Origin: CAWANF01 sp963783355
GTDB lineage: Bacteria; Bacteroidota; Rhodothermia; Balneolales; DATFMH01
Direction: 5' to 3'
Assembly: GCA_963783355.1 (NCBI GenBank)
Contig: CAWANF010000016.1
Location: 1 to 12,968, forward strand
DNA: 12,968 nucleotides
Below, piece by piece: positions 1-7,881 of this stretch. The position numbers and the translations under genes are program-made. The notes beneath the pieces were generated by a model. The model searched no databases and was not told the DNA's origin. It worked only from the letters and a program-made list of their open reading frames with translations. The first letter of the stretch is position 1, and the number at the start of each line of letters is the position of its first letter.

Positions 1-1
1 A

Positions 2-529
2 AATATTGGGGGTGTCTGTATTTTACTTCATGCAAGAGAAAATAACCGATATGAAGTGTTGCTCACTCTCAGAAGTAAAGATTTGCCAACCCATAAAGGC
101 CAGATAAGTTTTCCTGGAGGCCGATCAAATCAGGACGAACCGGTCATTAAAACTGCTTTACGGGAATTGGAAGAAGAAGTAGGCATATCCGCCGATCTGG
201 TGAATGTTTTGGGGAAAATAACGGAACTATATATTCCCAACAGTAAAAATTATGTTTACCCCATTGTCGGATTTATCCGACAAAAACCTACATTAACTAT
301 CAATCCGAATGAAGTTGACGAAGCCTTTTTTGTGGATTTGGATACCCTGGAAAATTCCAGGAATATTCGTGAAGAAGAGTGGACCATTCGCAATCAACAA
401 TACAAAGTACCTTTTTGGAATATTCATCCTTCTATCCCGCTGTGGGGAGCAACAGCCATGATGTTAAGTGAATTTATGGCAATTTATAACGATTACAAAT
501 CACAGTTAAACAACCCCGATTTAGAATAA
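2..529 (+). CDS. Nudix hydrolase, CoA pyrophosphatase-like (5' truncated)
   Basis: The frame is open from base 2, so the gene starts outside the window; 175 residues are visible and the GTG at 56 lies inside the domain. The Nudix box GX5EX7REUXEEXGU is complete: GRSNQDE, seven residues, then RELEEEVGI (about nt 119-187). Just upstream, LLTLRSKDLPTHKGQISFPGG matches in part the NUDT7/NUDT8/NudL signature (L-RS-L--H-GQ--FPGG), which separates CoA pyrophosphatases from other Nudix enzymes. By family, such enzymes split CoA and derivatives into 3',5'-ADP and 4'-phosphopantetheine with Mg2+ or Mn2+ held by the Nudix glutamates. No signal peptide or membrane segment is visible. Its TAA is 1 bp from the stop of the convergent oxidoreductase gene, leaving no room for a separate terminator. 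Family is secure; exact substrate is inferred. Confidence 0.88.
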   Translation, partial: NIGGVCILLHARENNRYEVLLTLRSKDLPTHKGQISFPGGRSNQDEPVIKTALRELEEEVGISADLVNVLGKITELYIPNSKNYVYPIVGFIRQKPTLTINPNEVDEAFFVDLDTLENSRNIREEEWTIRNQQYKVPFWNIHPSIPLWGATAMMLSEFMAIYNDYKSQLNNPDLE

Positions 530-530
530 C

Positions 531-1634
531 TCAGCTGCCTTCTTCTGTCAGATAATATACCTGGCGGCCAAGTTCCATTCCAATGGCCACTCCCATTCCA
601 CCTAATCCGGATGCCACATAAAGATGATCATTGATTTTTCTAACAACAGGATTCTTCGTCTCTGCAAAACCCATGATTCCCGTCCATTCATAATCTGCTT
701 TCCAGCCGGGTTCCAGTTTCAATGTTTCATCCGCAAATTTTATAAGCCATTCTTTGATAGCCGGATTCACATCAAAAGTGGTTGTTTCTTCCGATTCCAA
801 ATCCCGGTTTCTCGCCCCGCCCAATAATAAGCGATCACCGATATTTCTGAAATAGACAAAACCTTCATCGTAATGGAAGGTCCCTTTCCATTTCAAATCA
901 TTGAGTTCATTCGTTACCATTACGTAGCCGCGTGCCGGTTTCACTTTAATCTCAGGCAGCAACTGCCTGACAAAACCATTGGCCGCCACAATGATTTTAT
1001 CGGCTTGTATGGACAGATTATCGTCGATGGTCACATGATGATTATTAATTTCCCGAATCGGACTGTTCCACCGTATTTCGACGCCCCGTTCCCGTACTTT
1101 CCGTAGGAGCCGCGCCATCATTTTCCCGGTGTGCAAAGCTCCTTCCAGACGATTTTTTATCGCCAGGTAGCCATTTATCTCTGTTGTAGCATAAACATTA
1201 TTTTCCCAGGTCAGTTCTTCGAGCCACTTGTTAAACCTGGGAATGTTTTCAGCTGCCGAATCAAAAACGTTATGGGCGTCAAAAATTTCATATCCGCCGC
1301 ACATTTCATATTCGATTTCCTGGTCTCCCAACACATTTCTCAAAAGCGAGAGGCCATCAAATCGGCTTTTTATACGTTTTTTGACCACTTCTTCCGGTTC
1401 TTTCTTCAAATCATCCATGATTTCCGTTACCGAACCAAAACAGGCAAAACCGGCATTTCTTGTACTGGCCCCCTCGGGAATAAATCCTTTATCTACAACC
1501 AATACCCGGTGGCGGGGATTCTTCTTTTTGTAGAAATAAGCGGCCGACAAACCTACGATACCGGCACCAACGACGATCAAATGATAGGGTTTATAAAATT
1601 CGGTAGCTTCCCAATATGATTTTGTATACGCCAT
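531..1634 (-). CDS. FAD-dependent oxidoreductase, DAO family
   Basis: A 367-residue protein with an N-terminal dinucleotide-binding fold: HLIVVGAGIVGLSAA puts G23, G25 and G28 in the GxGxxG motif, followed by RVLVVD with D48 as the likely ribose-binding acid. GASTRNAGF (55-63) is the second FAD-contacting segment typical of D-amino-acid oxidase/glycine oxidase/PuuB-like enzymes, and the C-terminal VASGLGGMGVAIGMELG is the closing FAD-binding loop. Members oxidise amines or amino acids to imines, releasing H2O2 or passing electrons on; the substrate cannot be read from sequence. It is cytosolic, with no signal peptide. It is last in a minus-strand operon: its ATG shares one base with the upstream cupin stop (TAATG), implying translational coupling. 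Family is confident, substrate unknown. Confidence 0.85.
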   Translation of the reverse strand: MAYTKSYWEATEFYKPYHLIVVGAGIVGLSAAYFYKKKNPRHRVLVVDKGFIPEGASTRNAGFACFGSVTEIMDDLKKEPEEVVKKRIKSRFDGLSLLRNVLGDQEIEYEMCGGYEIFDAHNVFDSAAENIPRFNKWLEELTWENNVYATTEINGYLAIKNRLEGALHTGKMMARLLRKVRERGVEIRWNSPIREINNHHVTIDDNLSIQADKIIVAANGFVRQLLPEIKVKPARGYVMVTNELNDLKWKGTFHYDEGFVYFRNIGDRLLLGGARNRDLESEETTTFDVNPAIKEWLIKFADETLKLEPGWKADYEWTGIMGFAETKNPVVRKINDHLYVASGLGGMGVAIGMELGRQVYYLTEEGS

Positions 1635-2131
1635 TATGAATAGTTTGTCAGAATGTTTAAAAACTTTTCACCCTCTGAGGAAAATTCCTCCGGCGCCCAT
1701 TGGGCAAAAACCTTATCGGTTTCAGCATCGTATGGACCTCTTTTCACTTCAAACAGAATCGTATCCTTTTCGAGGACAATAAAACTGTGCCAAATTCCAG
1801 GTTCAAAATCGATAAGATTTTTAACAGGACGGTCATTCAAATTAAAAATGTGTTCAATATTTCCATCTGAATCGAAAATAAAAAATCGAATGGCCCCTTT
1901 TAGAACGATAATACTTTCTGTGGCATGCGATAACGGATGTTTATGCGGACGAATATATGTTCCGGGCTGGAGAAAATTGAGCATCCGTTGAACCTGCGCA
2001 TCCTGCTTCCGATGAATAGGCATGATAATACGTTTTCGAGGGCTATTTCGGGAAGTATCCATACCTTTTTGTATGATATCGTCATCCAGTATAAAATGCC
2101 CCCCTGAAATATTATCCAATGCCGTTTGCAT
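1634..2131 (-). CDS. WbuC-like cupin-fold metalloprotein
   Basis: 165 residues with one cupin barrel. Motif 1 is seen as QPGTYIRPHKHPLSHATESIIVLKG, giving likely metal ligands H63, H65 and E72; motif 2 as DFEPGIWHSFIVLEKDTILFEVK, with H115. The arrangement RIIMPIHRKQDAQVQRMLN, PHKHP, PGIWHS, FEVKRGPYD, DKVFAQWAPEE follows the WbuC family, first named from O-antigen clusters but also found elsewhere. Its reaction is not established to my knowledge. There is no O-antigen gene nearby. Instead it lies between an M20D amidohydrolase (8-bp gap upstream) and a flavin oxidase (1-bp overlap downstream), so a role with that pair is possible. Family call firm; function unknown. Confidence 0.8.
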   Translation of the reverse strand: MQTALDNISGGHFILDDDIIQKGMDTSRNSPRKRIIMPIHRKQDAQVQRMLNFLQPGTYIRPHKHPLSHATESIIVLKGAIRFFIFDSDGNIEHIFNLNDRPVKNLIDFEPGIWHSFIVLEKDTILFEVKRGPYDAETDKVFAQWAPEEFSSEGEKFLNILTNYS

Positions 2132-2139
2132 TACATTTG

Positions 2140-3342
2140 CTATCCTTTGCTGCCATTATCGGTATTCAGAACCAGTGACGCCATCAGCGAAGAACCGGTT
2201 AACATACATTTTTCATCAGCATTGTATTTTGGATGATGCCATGAATAAACGGAACCCGTTTCTTCACCGCCGCTTCCTAAAAAGAAAAACGAACCCGGAA
2301 AATGTTCGAGATAAAATGCAAAATCTTCACCAGCCATTATCGGTTTTTCCATTTCAACGACTGCTTCCGTTCCGAGCGTCCGGATTGCATTTAACCGGAT
2401 ATTATCTACAGCCCAACTGGTATTGACGACGGCAGGGTACCCTTCATTAAAGGTAAATTCATAAGTACCTCCTGCTGCTTCTGTAACACCCTTAACAATT
2501 TCTTCCATTCGGTCGCGAGCCTTCATGGCTGTTTCCCGGCTAAAAGTACGCAGAGTTCCCATAATGTGGACTTCTTCCGGAATCACATTATAAGTCGTTC
2601 CGCCGGCAATTTTCCCAATCGTAACAACTACCGGTTCGGTAGGATCGATATTACGGCTAACAATGGTCTGAAACATCGTAACAACCTGTGCTGCCGTAAC
2701 GATGGGATCAACGGTCAGATGAGGAGATGCTGCGTGGCCTCCCACACCTTTGATTTTGATTTCAAATTCATCTGGCCGCGCCATAAATGAACCCGCACGA
2801 ACAACCACCTGGCCCGGGTTAAAACGCGGATCCGTATGTAAGCCGTAAATTTCCTTCACTCCCAGTTCCTGAAGCACCCCCGTCTCACACAAAAGGCGTC
2901 CGCCACCTGGAAGTTTCTCTTCCCCTGCCTGAAAAATAAGAATCACTTTTCCTTCAATTTCGTCCTTCAGATCTGCCAGGATATGAGCGGTTCCTAACAG
3001 ATTCGAAGTATGGACATCATGGCCACAGCAGTGCGCCACTCCCTCATTCTGCGAAATAAATTCTTTTTTATGATCACCGGATTCCAGAATCGGAAGCGCA
3101 TCTATATCAGCGCGTAGTGCGATAACACGATCTTTTGATGGCTTTCCGTTGAGTATCGCAACACAGCCGGTTTCCAGCGGACGTTTAACCTCATAACCAA
3201 GTGCTTTCAGCTTTTCAACAATGAATTCGGTTGTTTTGTACTCATGATAGCTAAGCTCCGGATTTTTATGCAGATGGCGACGTGTTTCCACCATTTCCGG
3301 AAAATATTTTTCTGACAGTTCTTTTATTTTTTCGTTCAGCAT
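2140..3342 (-). CDS. M20D family amidohydrolase / aminoacylase
   Basis: 400 residues, the usual length for M20D enzymes (hippurate hydrolase, IAA-amino-acid hydrolase, N-acetyl-diaminopimelate deacetylase). Expected metal-site residues are all visible: CCGHDVHTSN (C106, H108), QAGEEKLPGGG (E141 catalytic, E142 ligand), GLHTDP (H169) and the C-terminal SWHHPKYN (H369/H370). RADIDALPI (78-86) and GGHAASPHLTVDPI (H203, dimerisation domain) are family hallmarks, as is MAGEDFAFYL. The reaction is metal-dependent hydrolysis of an N-acyl amino acid or similar amide. There is no signal peptide, so it should be cytosolic. ATG at 3342 is preceded by a weak purine-rich AAGAG. It leads the three-gene minus-strand operon, which suggests released amino acids feed the downstream oxidase (inference). 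Exact acyl substrate unknown. Confidence 0.88.
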   Translation of the reverse strand: MLNEKIKELSEKYFPEMVETRRHLHKNPELSYHEYKTTEFIVEKLKALGYEVKRPLETGCVAILNGKPSKDRVIALRADIDALPILESGDHKKEFISQNEGVAHCCGHDVHTSNLLGTAHILADLKDEIEGKVILIFQAGEEKLPGGGRLLCETGVLQELGVKEIYGLHTDPRFNPGQVVVRAGSFMARPDEFEIKIKGVGGHAASPHLTVDPIVTAAQVVTMFQTIVSRNIDPTEPVVVTIGKIAGGTTYNVIPEEVHIMGTLRTFSRETAMKARDRMEEIVKGVTEAAGGTYEFTFNEGYPAVVNTSWAVDNIRLNAIRTLGTEAVVEMEKPIMAGEDFAFYLEHFPGSFFFLGSGGEETGSVYSWHHPKYNADEKCMLTGSSLMASLVLNTDNGSKG

Positions 3343-3590
3343 GGATTTCTCTTAAATTTAATCGGACACCCCGGAAGTTTTTTAAAGTTTACGCGAAGTA
3401 CAGGAGATTAACAACCAGACTCTACGCATTTATAGTCACTGTAGGTTGAAAATAAATACCCTCAAAATGGTTACTTAAAGAATAAGATCTGATTTATTTC
3501 GCCATGTAACTTATTCTTTTTCTAAACGTATGTAAAATAGATTTTGATTCCACCCTTTTCCCGGGTTAAATAGTATTAAAGATAACTCTT
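3343..3590. promoter_or_regulatory. Divergent intergenic region
   Basis: 248 bp of AT-rich sequence between the divergently transcribed amidohydrolase operon and the DUF4097-like gene, so promoters for both should lie here. I looked for Bacteroidota -33/-7 elements (TTTG, about 20 bp, TAnnTTTG). Only imperfect matches exist, such as TAGATTTTG near 3537-3545 for the plus-strand gene. Neither flanking start has a strong Shine-Dalgarno site. No ORF, hairpin terminator or riboswitch-like structure is evident. Confidence 0.4.
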
Positions 3591-4891
3591 ATGAAATCGA
3601 ACAGCAGTTTTACATGGGAAATCGTAATGGCCGGTATATTGTTGACCGCCGTAGCGATTTATTTCAATAAAAAGTCCGGTAATTCTTCTTTCAGTGCGAA
3701 AAGCATCGAAAAGGTTCTTGAAAACCACGACATCCATTTTAGTTCAAAAAAGAAACCACAAAATGTCGTGATTATTAATCCGGGACAGATTTTTAATGCA
3801 AAGGTTCTGGATAGCCTGAAATCAGCTCCGAATATCGATTCCCTGCGTATCCGTATCAAAAACCTTAAAAATGAAATCCTTCGTCAAACTTCTAATGATA
3901 CGGAATTGCAAAAACAGATTATAGCAAGCGTTAATTCCGCCTTGATAAACTTATCTGATATGAATCAAAGCCAATTTAAAATCGACACCGGGAAAAACAG
4001 CATCATCATTACGCCTAAATCCGAAATGGACATGGCTTCATCAATACCGGATATCCTTAATAAACAATTTGATGCCAGCGGAGTAAAGAAAGTCAGTTTG
4101 AAAAGTCCGGGCGGCAGCATTGAAGTCAAAGGAATGGAAGGGAATACGGTTGATGTGAATGTGAAACCGGGAAAAAGCAGTGTCAGTGATAAAGAATTCA
4201 AAAAATATTTTGATGTAAAGATATTCAGGAACGGCTCTACTGTAAACGTGATAATCGAAAAGAAAGGTGAATTTAATTTAAAGAACCTCTTCGAAAGCAT
4301 GTCCGCGAATATCACCGTAAGATGTTCCATTCAAAATGAATATAGAAGGAGAAACAGCAGGCGGCAGCCTCGATATCCAAAATATTCATGGAAATGTAAA
4401 TATGAAAACTCTTGGCGGACATATTTATTTAAAAGCTCTCAACGGTGATTTGGAGCTCAAAACGTTGGGAGGTTCTGTGAACGGCGATGCACTGAAAGGT
4501 AAAATTTCTATGAAAACGATGGGTGGAGCTATCGAACTGGATAATTCGAAGGGAGATGTAAACGTTACTTCGAGCGGTGGAAATATCAACCTGGATCAAA
4601 TTTCCGGTTCCGTGACTGCTCATACGCTGGCCGGGAATGTAACTGCCAGCATGGCTGAATTTGTCGGGTGATTTATCCCTGAAAACAAATGCCGGCAATG
4701 TTTCCATTACTCTTCCGAAAACGGCCGGTGCGAAACTGGATTTGAATGGTTCAAATGTTTCGTTACACGACGATTTGAAAGTATCCGGGAATGTCAGCAA
4801 GGGACAGGTTTCAGGAAACCTGAATGGCGGCGGGAACTATACCATTACCGCCCATACCTACGCCGGAAATGTAAATCTTTACAGTCATTAA
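3591..4891 (+). pseudogene. Membrane-anchored DUF4097-like beta-solenoid protein, two frame breaks
   Basis: Three fragments in three frames (3591-4448, 4336-4671, 4661-4891) read as one protein of about 432 residues if one base is removed at each of two places. At 4317-4320 (GTAAGATG), dropping one A gives ITVDVPFKMNIEGETAGGS; as written, the downstream frame is closed by TAA at 4318. At 4660-4662 (GAATTTGTC), dropping one T gives AELSGDLSLKT instead of a TGA at 4669. Residues 9-25 (WEIVMAGILLTAVAIYF) form one membrane segment; a helical, charged stretch follows (about 55-130), then beta-rich sequence. From about residue 247 there are 18-residue repeats carrying K-T-x-GG and G-[DN]-[VL] positions, typical of DUF4097/adhesin-like solenoids. 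No catalytic residues are seen; a surface or periplasmic structural role is likely. Either a pseudogene or two sequence errors. mnmD follows after 5 bp. Confidence 0.65.
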
Positions 4892-4896
4892 TTTCA

Positions 4897-5664
4897 TTGG
4901 CATCGGAAGAACACGAAATCAGGAAAACGGATGATGGCTCAACGACCATCTATTCCAGTACTTTCAACCAGAATTTTCACAATAAATACGGGGCGGCAAC
5001 CGAAAACCGGTATGTTTTTTTTGAACGATCCGGAATACTCGAAGCGCTGAAATCTTCAAAACCGATTACCATCCTGGAAATCGGTTTCGGAACGGGATTG
5101 AATCTTATTTTATTAGCCGATTTTCTTCATGAAATAACGAATCCACCCAGGATAGTTTACCAGTCCGTTGAAGCTTTCCCGATAAGTTCTGACCTCGCTA
5201 AACAACTGGATTTTTCGGATTTCGTCACTTTTGACCTTACAAAATCCTTATCTGCCATTTTTGGTGAACTTGAGCCAGGACAGAATATCTTTCATCCTGT
5301 CCAGAATTTGGAACTTCGTTTTTTCAATGGCTTTTTCAAAGATTTCAATGCATCCAATTTAAACGCCGATTTCATCTTCTTCGATGCTTTTTCGCCAAAA
5401 GCCAATCCTGATTTATGGACCGCCGATGTCTTCAAACACTTAAAAGAGTTAAGCAGTCAGGATGTAATTTTAACGACTTATAGCGCCGCCGTACAGGCTC
5501 GTGCCGCCATGGCTTCCGGCGGGTGGCTCGTCGCAAGAGCCCCGGGAGTGCTCGGGAAAAGAGAAATGACGATTGCCGCCTTGTCCCCTTCAAAACTGTT
5601 GGAATATAAAAGGGTTGATGAAGAACGTCTCGCTAAGCGTTATGATGGCGGGGAATTCTCATAA
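4897..5664 (+). CDS. mnmD: tRNA 5-aminomethyl-2-thiouridine methyltransferase MnmD
   Basis: 255 residues matching the methyltransferase half of E. coli MnmC as a stand-alone enzyme, without the FAD-dependent oxidase half. TDDGSTTIYSSTFNQNFHNKYGAATENRYVF (11-41) is the family N-terminal signature; ILEIGFGTGLNLIL (59-72) is the SAM-binding loop; FFDAFSPKANPDLW (161-174) carries the conserved DAFSPK-P-LW motif; GVLGKREMT (217-225) is the C-terminal signature. It should methylate nm5s2U34 to mnm5s2U34 in tRNAs reading split-box codons. The chosen start is TTG at 4897: the frame stays open back to 4672 but has no ATG or GTG there, and only ATT at 4891 is an alternative. No clear Shine-Dalgarno. 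It lies 5 bp after the DUF4097-like gene and is probably cotranscribed with it, although no functional link is obvious. Confidence 0.9.
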   Translation: MASEEHEIRKTDDGSTTIYSSTFNQNFHNKYGAATENRYVFFERSGILEALKSSKPITILEIGFGTGLNLILLADFLHEITNPPRIVYQSVEAFPISSDLAKQLDFSDFVTFDLTKSLSAIFGELEPGQNIFHPVQNLELRFFNGFFKDFNASNLNADFIFFDAFSPKANPDLWTADVFKHLKELSSQDVILTTYSAAVQARAAMASGGWLVARAPGVLGKREMTIAALSPSKLLEYKRVDEERLAKRYDGGEFS

Positions 5665-5765
5665 TCGGATGTGAAACAACTCCAGTATATTTTAGTCTCC
5701 TATATACGCTTCTGTCGGGTAAGAATGGTGGCCGACGTTCCATGGAATAGAATTGCAGACTCCTG

Positions 5766-5804
5766 TTCACATTCTCATATCTCATATCTTACTTCTCACT
5801 TCTG
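5766..5804. repeat. Degenerate 7-bp tandem repeats at the helicase 3' end
   Basis: On the plus strand the 7-mers run TTCACAT, TCTCATA, TCTCATA, TCTTACT, TCTCACT, TCTG. The reverse complement has a purine-rich consensus close to AGATATG/AGAAGTG. The helicase stop (5789-5791) lies inside the array, so the repeats encode the last codons of that protein (GRSEK). A similar heptad tract of the same purine sense, read on the plus strand, lies upstream of the gene at 7824-7878. Confidence 0.6.
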
Positions 5805-7741
5805 CCATAACTGCTCATTTCCGAAAGCAATCTTCCCAAAAATTTATTCTTGTATACTTTATTGATATGCCGCATATCAGCAATGACGAACAGGTTTTTC
5901 CTGCTTCTGGAAAAAGCGACATTCAGCAGGCGTGGCACACTCAATCCATTCTTTGCTTCATCAAAAGGCCGAACTGAATAATGCCTGGATTTGCCGTTTT
6001 TTGTAATCTCTCCGGACATCACCGTATCAAAAATGATGACCTGCTTTTCACGTCCCTGGAATGTGTGGATAGTCCCAACTTCCACGTCCCCGAATCCCGA
6101 TCGATGCAATTCCCGCCGTAAATCGTATACCGTGCTGCGAAACGGAACCATAATTCCAATTTCAAACATTGGAACATATTGCGACAGCACCATTTTCTTT
6201 ACTAGTTCGGTAATCAGCTGAATATGCACTTCGTTTAGGGGCTGAAAACCACGATCCCCGTTTTTCTGGGTCAATACCGGGTTATATGAACTGCTGTCTA
6301 ACACCGAGATGGAACGTTGTCCCTCCGATTCCTTGCTTTTCAATTTATTTTCAGCCGTCTTGAGCCGGCCTTCATAAAAAACTTTGCTGATGATATCGGC
6401 CAAATCTTCATTCAATCGGTACTGTACATCAAAGAAACAGGTGAACAATTCATTCTGATCATGCCATTGGAACAAATCAGATGTCGTTTTGGCTCCGGAA
6501 ACGTAGGTAAAAATATCCATCTCCATGAAATCCTTCGACTTGAAATCTTTGGTAATGGCAATGGGCGGAAGCTGCATGGGATCCCCGACAATAACGATAT
6601 GTTTCCTCGCTTTGGAAGCCAGTACCAGCAAATACGGGAGGTTCGCCATGGAAGCCTCGTCAATAACCACCGCATCGAAGATCAGCCCATTGAACAGATC
6701 CGAAGTGCAGACGCGGGCCAGTGTGGTGCAAACCAGGTTTTTCTTCTGCAATTCCACCATTTCGTTTATCCGAAGCAACCGGTCGATCGTTTCTTCCAGG
6801 CCTTCCTCTCCACCATATCGATCCATTTCCTTTGCCATCAACTCCAGGCGGACATCCATTGCCTGAGGCAGTTTCTTGCCGTCATTCAGAATATCTTCCG
6901 CTTCTTCGCTCAGACGTACATATTCTGTCAATGTTTGCTGCAATTTGACCGCTTTTTCTTTCTTCTTCCGGCTCCCGGCTTCCAGCTGATTATCAAATAA
7001 TACCTCGTTCAGGGTCCGGCTGTCGAGTGCCGTTTCCCCGAACCGGGTGATCTTCTCATTTTTATCCGTTTCCCCAAGTTGCTTCAGGGCATCCAGCACA
7101 CTCAGCGTCCCGACATCAACAGCCCGGTTCGTATTCGATGCAAAAAGAACGGTTTTATCGTGCAGCAAATAATTAGCGATGATGTAACCGAGCGTAGCCG
7201 TTTTGCCTGTTCCCGGCGGTCCCCAGATGTAAGTTATTTCGTTATTCAGTGCCTTTTCAATCGCATTGTACTGGGAAGCATTTCGATTACCATCATCGTA
7301 GGCTTCAATAACAGCCTCCCCTGCAACGCGGTTATCGGGATCAAACAGGTGATTCGTTAAGTCCAGTTCTTCTGCATCCGGATCGGATTTGAGCCGGAAA
7401 AGTTCATCACGGATTTTGCGAAGGATGAAGTCGTTTTCCCATTCCAGCTCCACTTCCAAAATTTCGTTTCCCAGGTTTTCTGAAAATCCAAGGATAACGT
7501 CCTGGTCGTGTACTTCAACTAAATCAGCTGCAAAAGATTTACCTCCAATGGTGGCATCAAAGGCTTCCGCAAATCGCAGCGATGGATTACCCGATTCGAA
7601 TTTATAATGATGTTCCTTACCGGTTTTTGAGTCGACTTTCTCCCCGTGCTGCAAAATATCATGCGAAGGTTTTTCCAGTACAGCCTCTATCTCTTTATCA
7701 ACCGCTGTTATAGCCTGATCTATAAGCTCTTCTAAATCCAA
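5789..7741 (-). CDS. SF1B (Upf1/IGHMBP2-like) AAA_11/AAA_12 helicase
   Basis: 650 residues with the full superfamily 1 motif set in order: Q-motif region ASQYNAIEKAL (155-165), Walker A GPPGTGKT (174-181), motif Ia ASNTNRAVD (201-209), Walker B VVIDEAS (358-364), motif III VGDPMQLPP (385-393), motif IV QYRL (440-443), motif V VGTIHTFQGREK (555-566) and motif VI LNVAFSRSRKNLFVI (606-620). The charged stretch at about 250-335 fits the 1B stalk insertion of Upf1/Dna2-like enzymes. The ~140-residue N-terminal part resembles no domain I recognise. Expected activity is ATP-driven unwinding of DNA or RNA. The chosen start is TTG at 7741, the only common start near the 5' end (in-frame TAA three codons upstream), with AGGT about 11 nt before it. 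It is a solitary gene convergent with mnmD. Cellular role unknown; no nuclease domain is visible, and defence function is not indicated. Confidence 0.87.
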   Translation of the reverse strand: MDLEELIDQAITAVDKEIEAVLEKPSHDILQHGEKVDSKTGKEHHYKFESGNPSLRFAEAFDATIGGKSFAADLVEVHDQDVILGFSENLGNEILEVELEWENDFILRKIRDELFRLKSDPDAEELDLTNHLFDPDNRVAGEAVIEAYDDGNRNASQYNAIEKALNNEITYIWGPPGTGKTATLGYIIANYLLHDKTVLFASNTNRAVDVGTLSVLDALKQLGETDKNEKITRFGETALDSRTLNEVLFDNQLEAGSRKKKEKAVKLQQTLTEYVRLSEEAEDILNDGKKLPQAMDVRLELMAKEMDRYGGEEGLEETIDRLLRINEMVELQKKNLVCTTLARVCTSDLFNGLIFDAVVIDEASMANLPYLLVLASKARKHIVIVGDPMQLPPIAITKDFKSKDFMEMDIFTYVSGAKTTSDLFQWHDQNELFTCFFDVQYRLNEDLADIISKVFYEGRLKTAENKLKSKESEGQRSISVLDSSSYNPVLTQKNGDRGFQPLNEVHIQLITELVKKMVLSQYVPMFEIGIMVPFRSTVYDLRRELHRSGFGDVEVGTIHTFQGREKQVIIFDTVMSGEITKNGKSRHYSVRPFDEAKNGLSVPRLLNVAFSRSRKNLFVIADMRHINKVYKNKFLGRLLSEMSSYGRSEK

Positions 7742-7823
7742 ATTCTGTTACCTGTTTTTTATTTATGGTGACCTGCCAACCGGGCAACCCTTACGTGTCC
7801 GAATAATATAAGACTTTAGATTG

Positions 7824-7878
7824 GAGTAATGAGTAGTGCGATGTGAGAAATTTTGGATGCGGGATGCGGGATGTGGGA
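7824..7878. repeat. Degenerate 7-bp tandem repeats upstream of the helicase
   Basis: The plus strand reads GAGTAAT, GAGTAGT, GCGATGT, GAGAAAT, three Ts, then GGATGCG, GGATGCG, GGATGTG, GGAG. The phase breaks once, at the T run. These heptamers resemble the reverse complement of those at 5766-5804. The array abuts the left end of the first RAYT-type element (7882). Short heptameric tandem repeats are known from intergenic regions of several phyla; no function is assigned. Confidence 0.55.
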
Positions 7879-7881
7879 GCT

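Noticed and set aside
2022..2426. Plus-strand ORF across the cupin/amidohydrolase junction
   Set aside because: It is antisense to two well-supported genes and its translation shows no protein-like pattern.
4310..4671. Programmed ribosomal frameshifting in the solenoid gene
   Set aside because: No slippery heptamer or stimulatory structure is evident at the first site, no stop follows it closely in the original frame, and two shifts in one gene plus a similar one in another are better explained by indels.
5671..5977. Short plus-strand ORFs between mnmD and the helicase 3' end
   Set aside because: They overlap the helicase coding sequence, have no ribosome binding site and no recognisable domain.
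6317..7000. Long plus-strand ORF (227 codons) antisense to the helicase
   Set aside because: It lies wholly opposite conserved helicase motifs, its translation is low-complexity and unlike any domain, and no start signal supports it.
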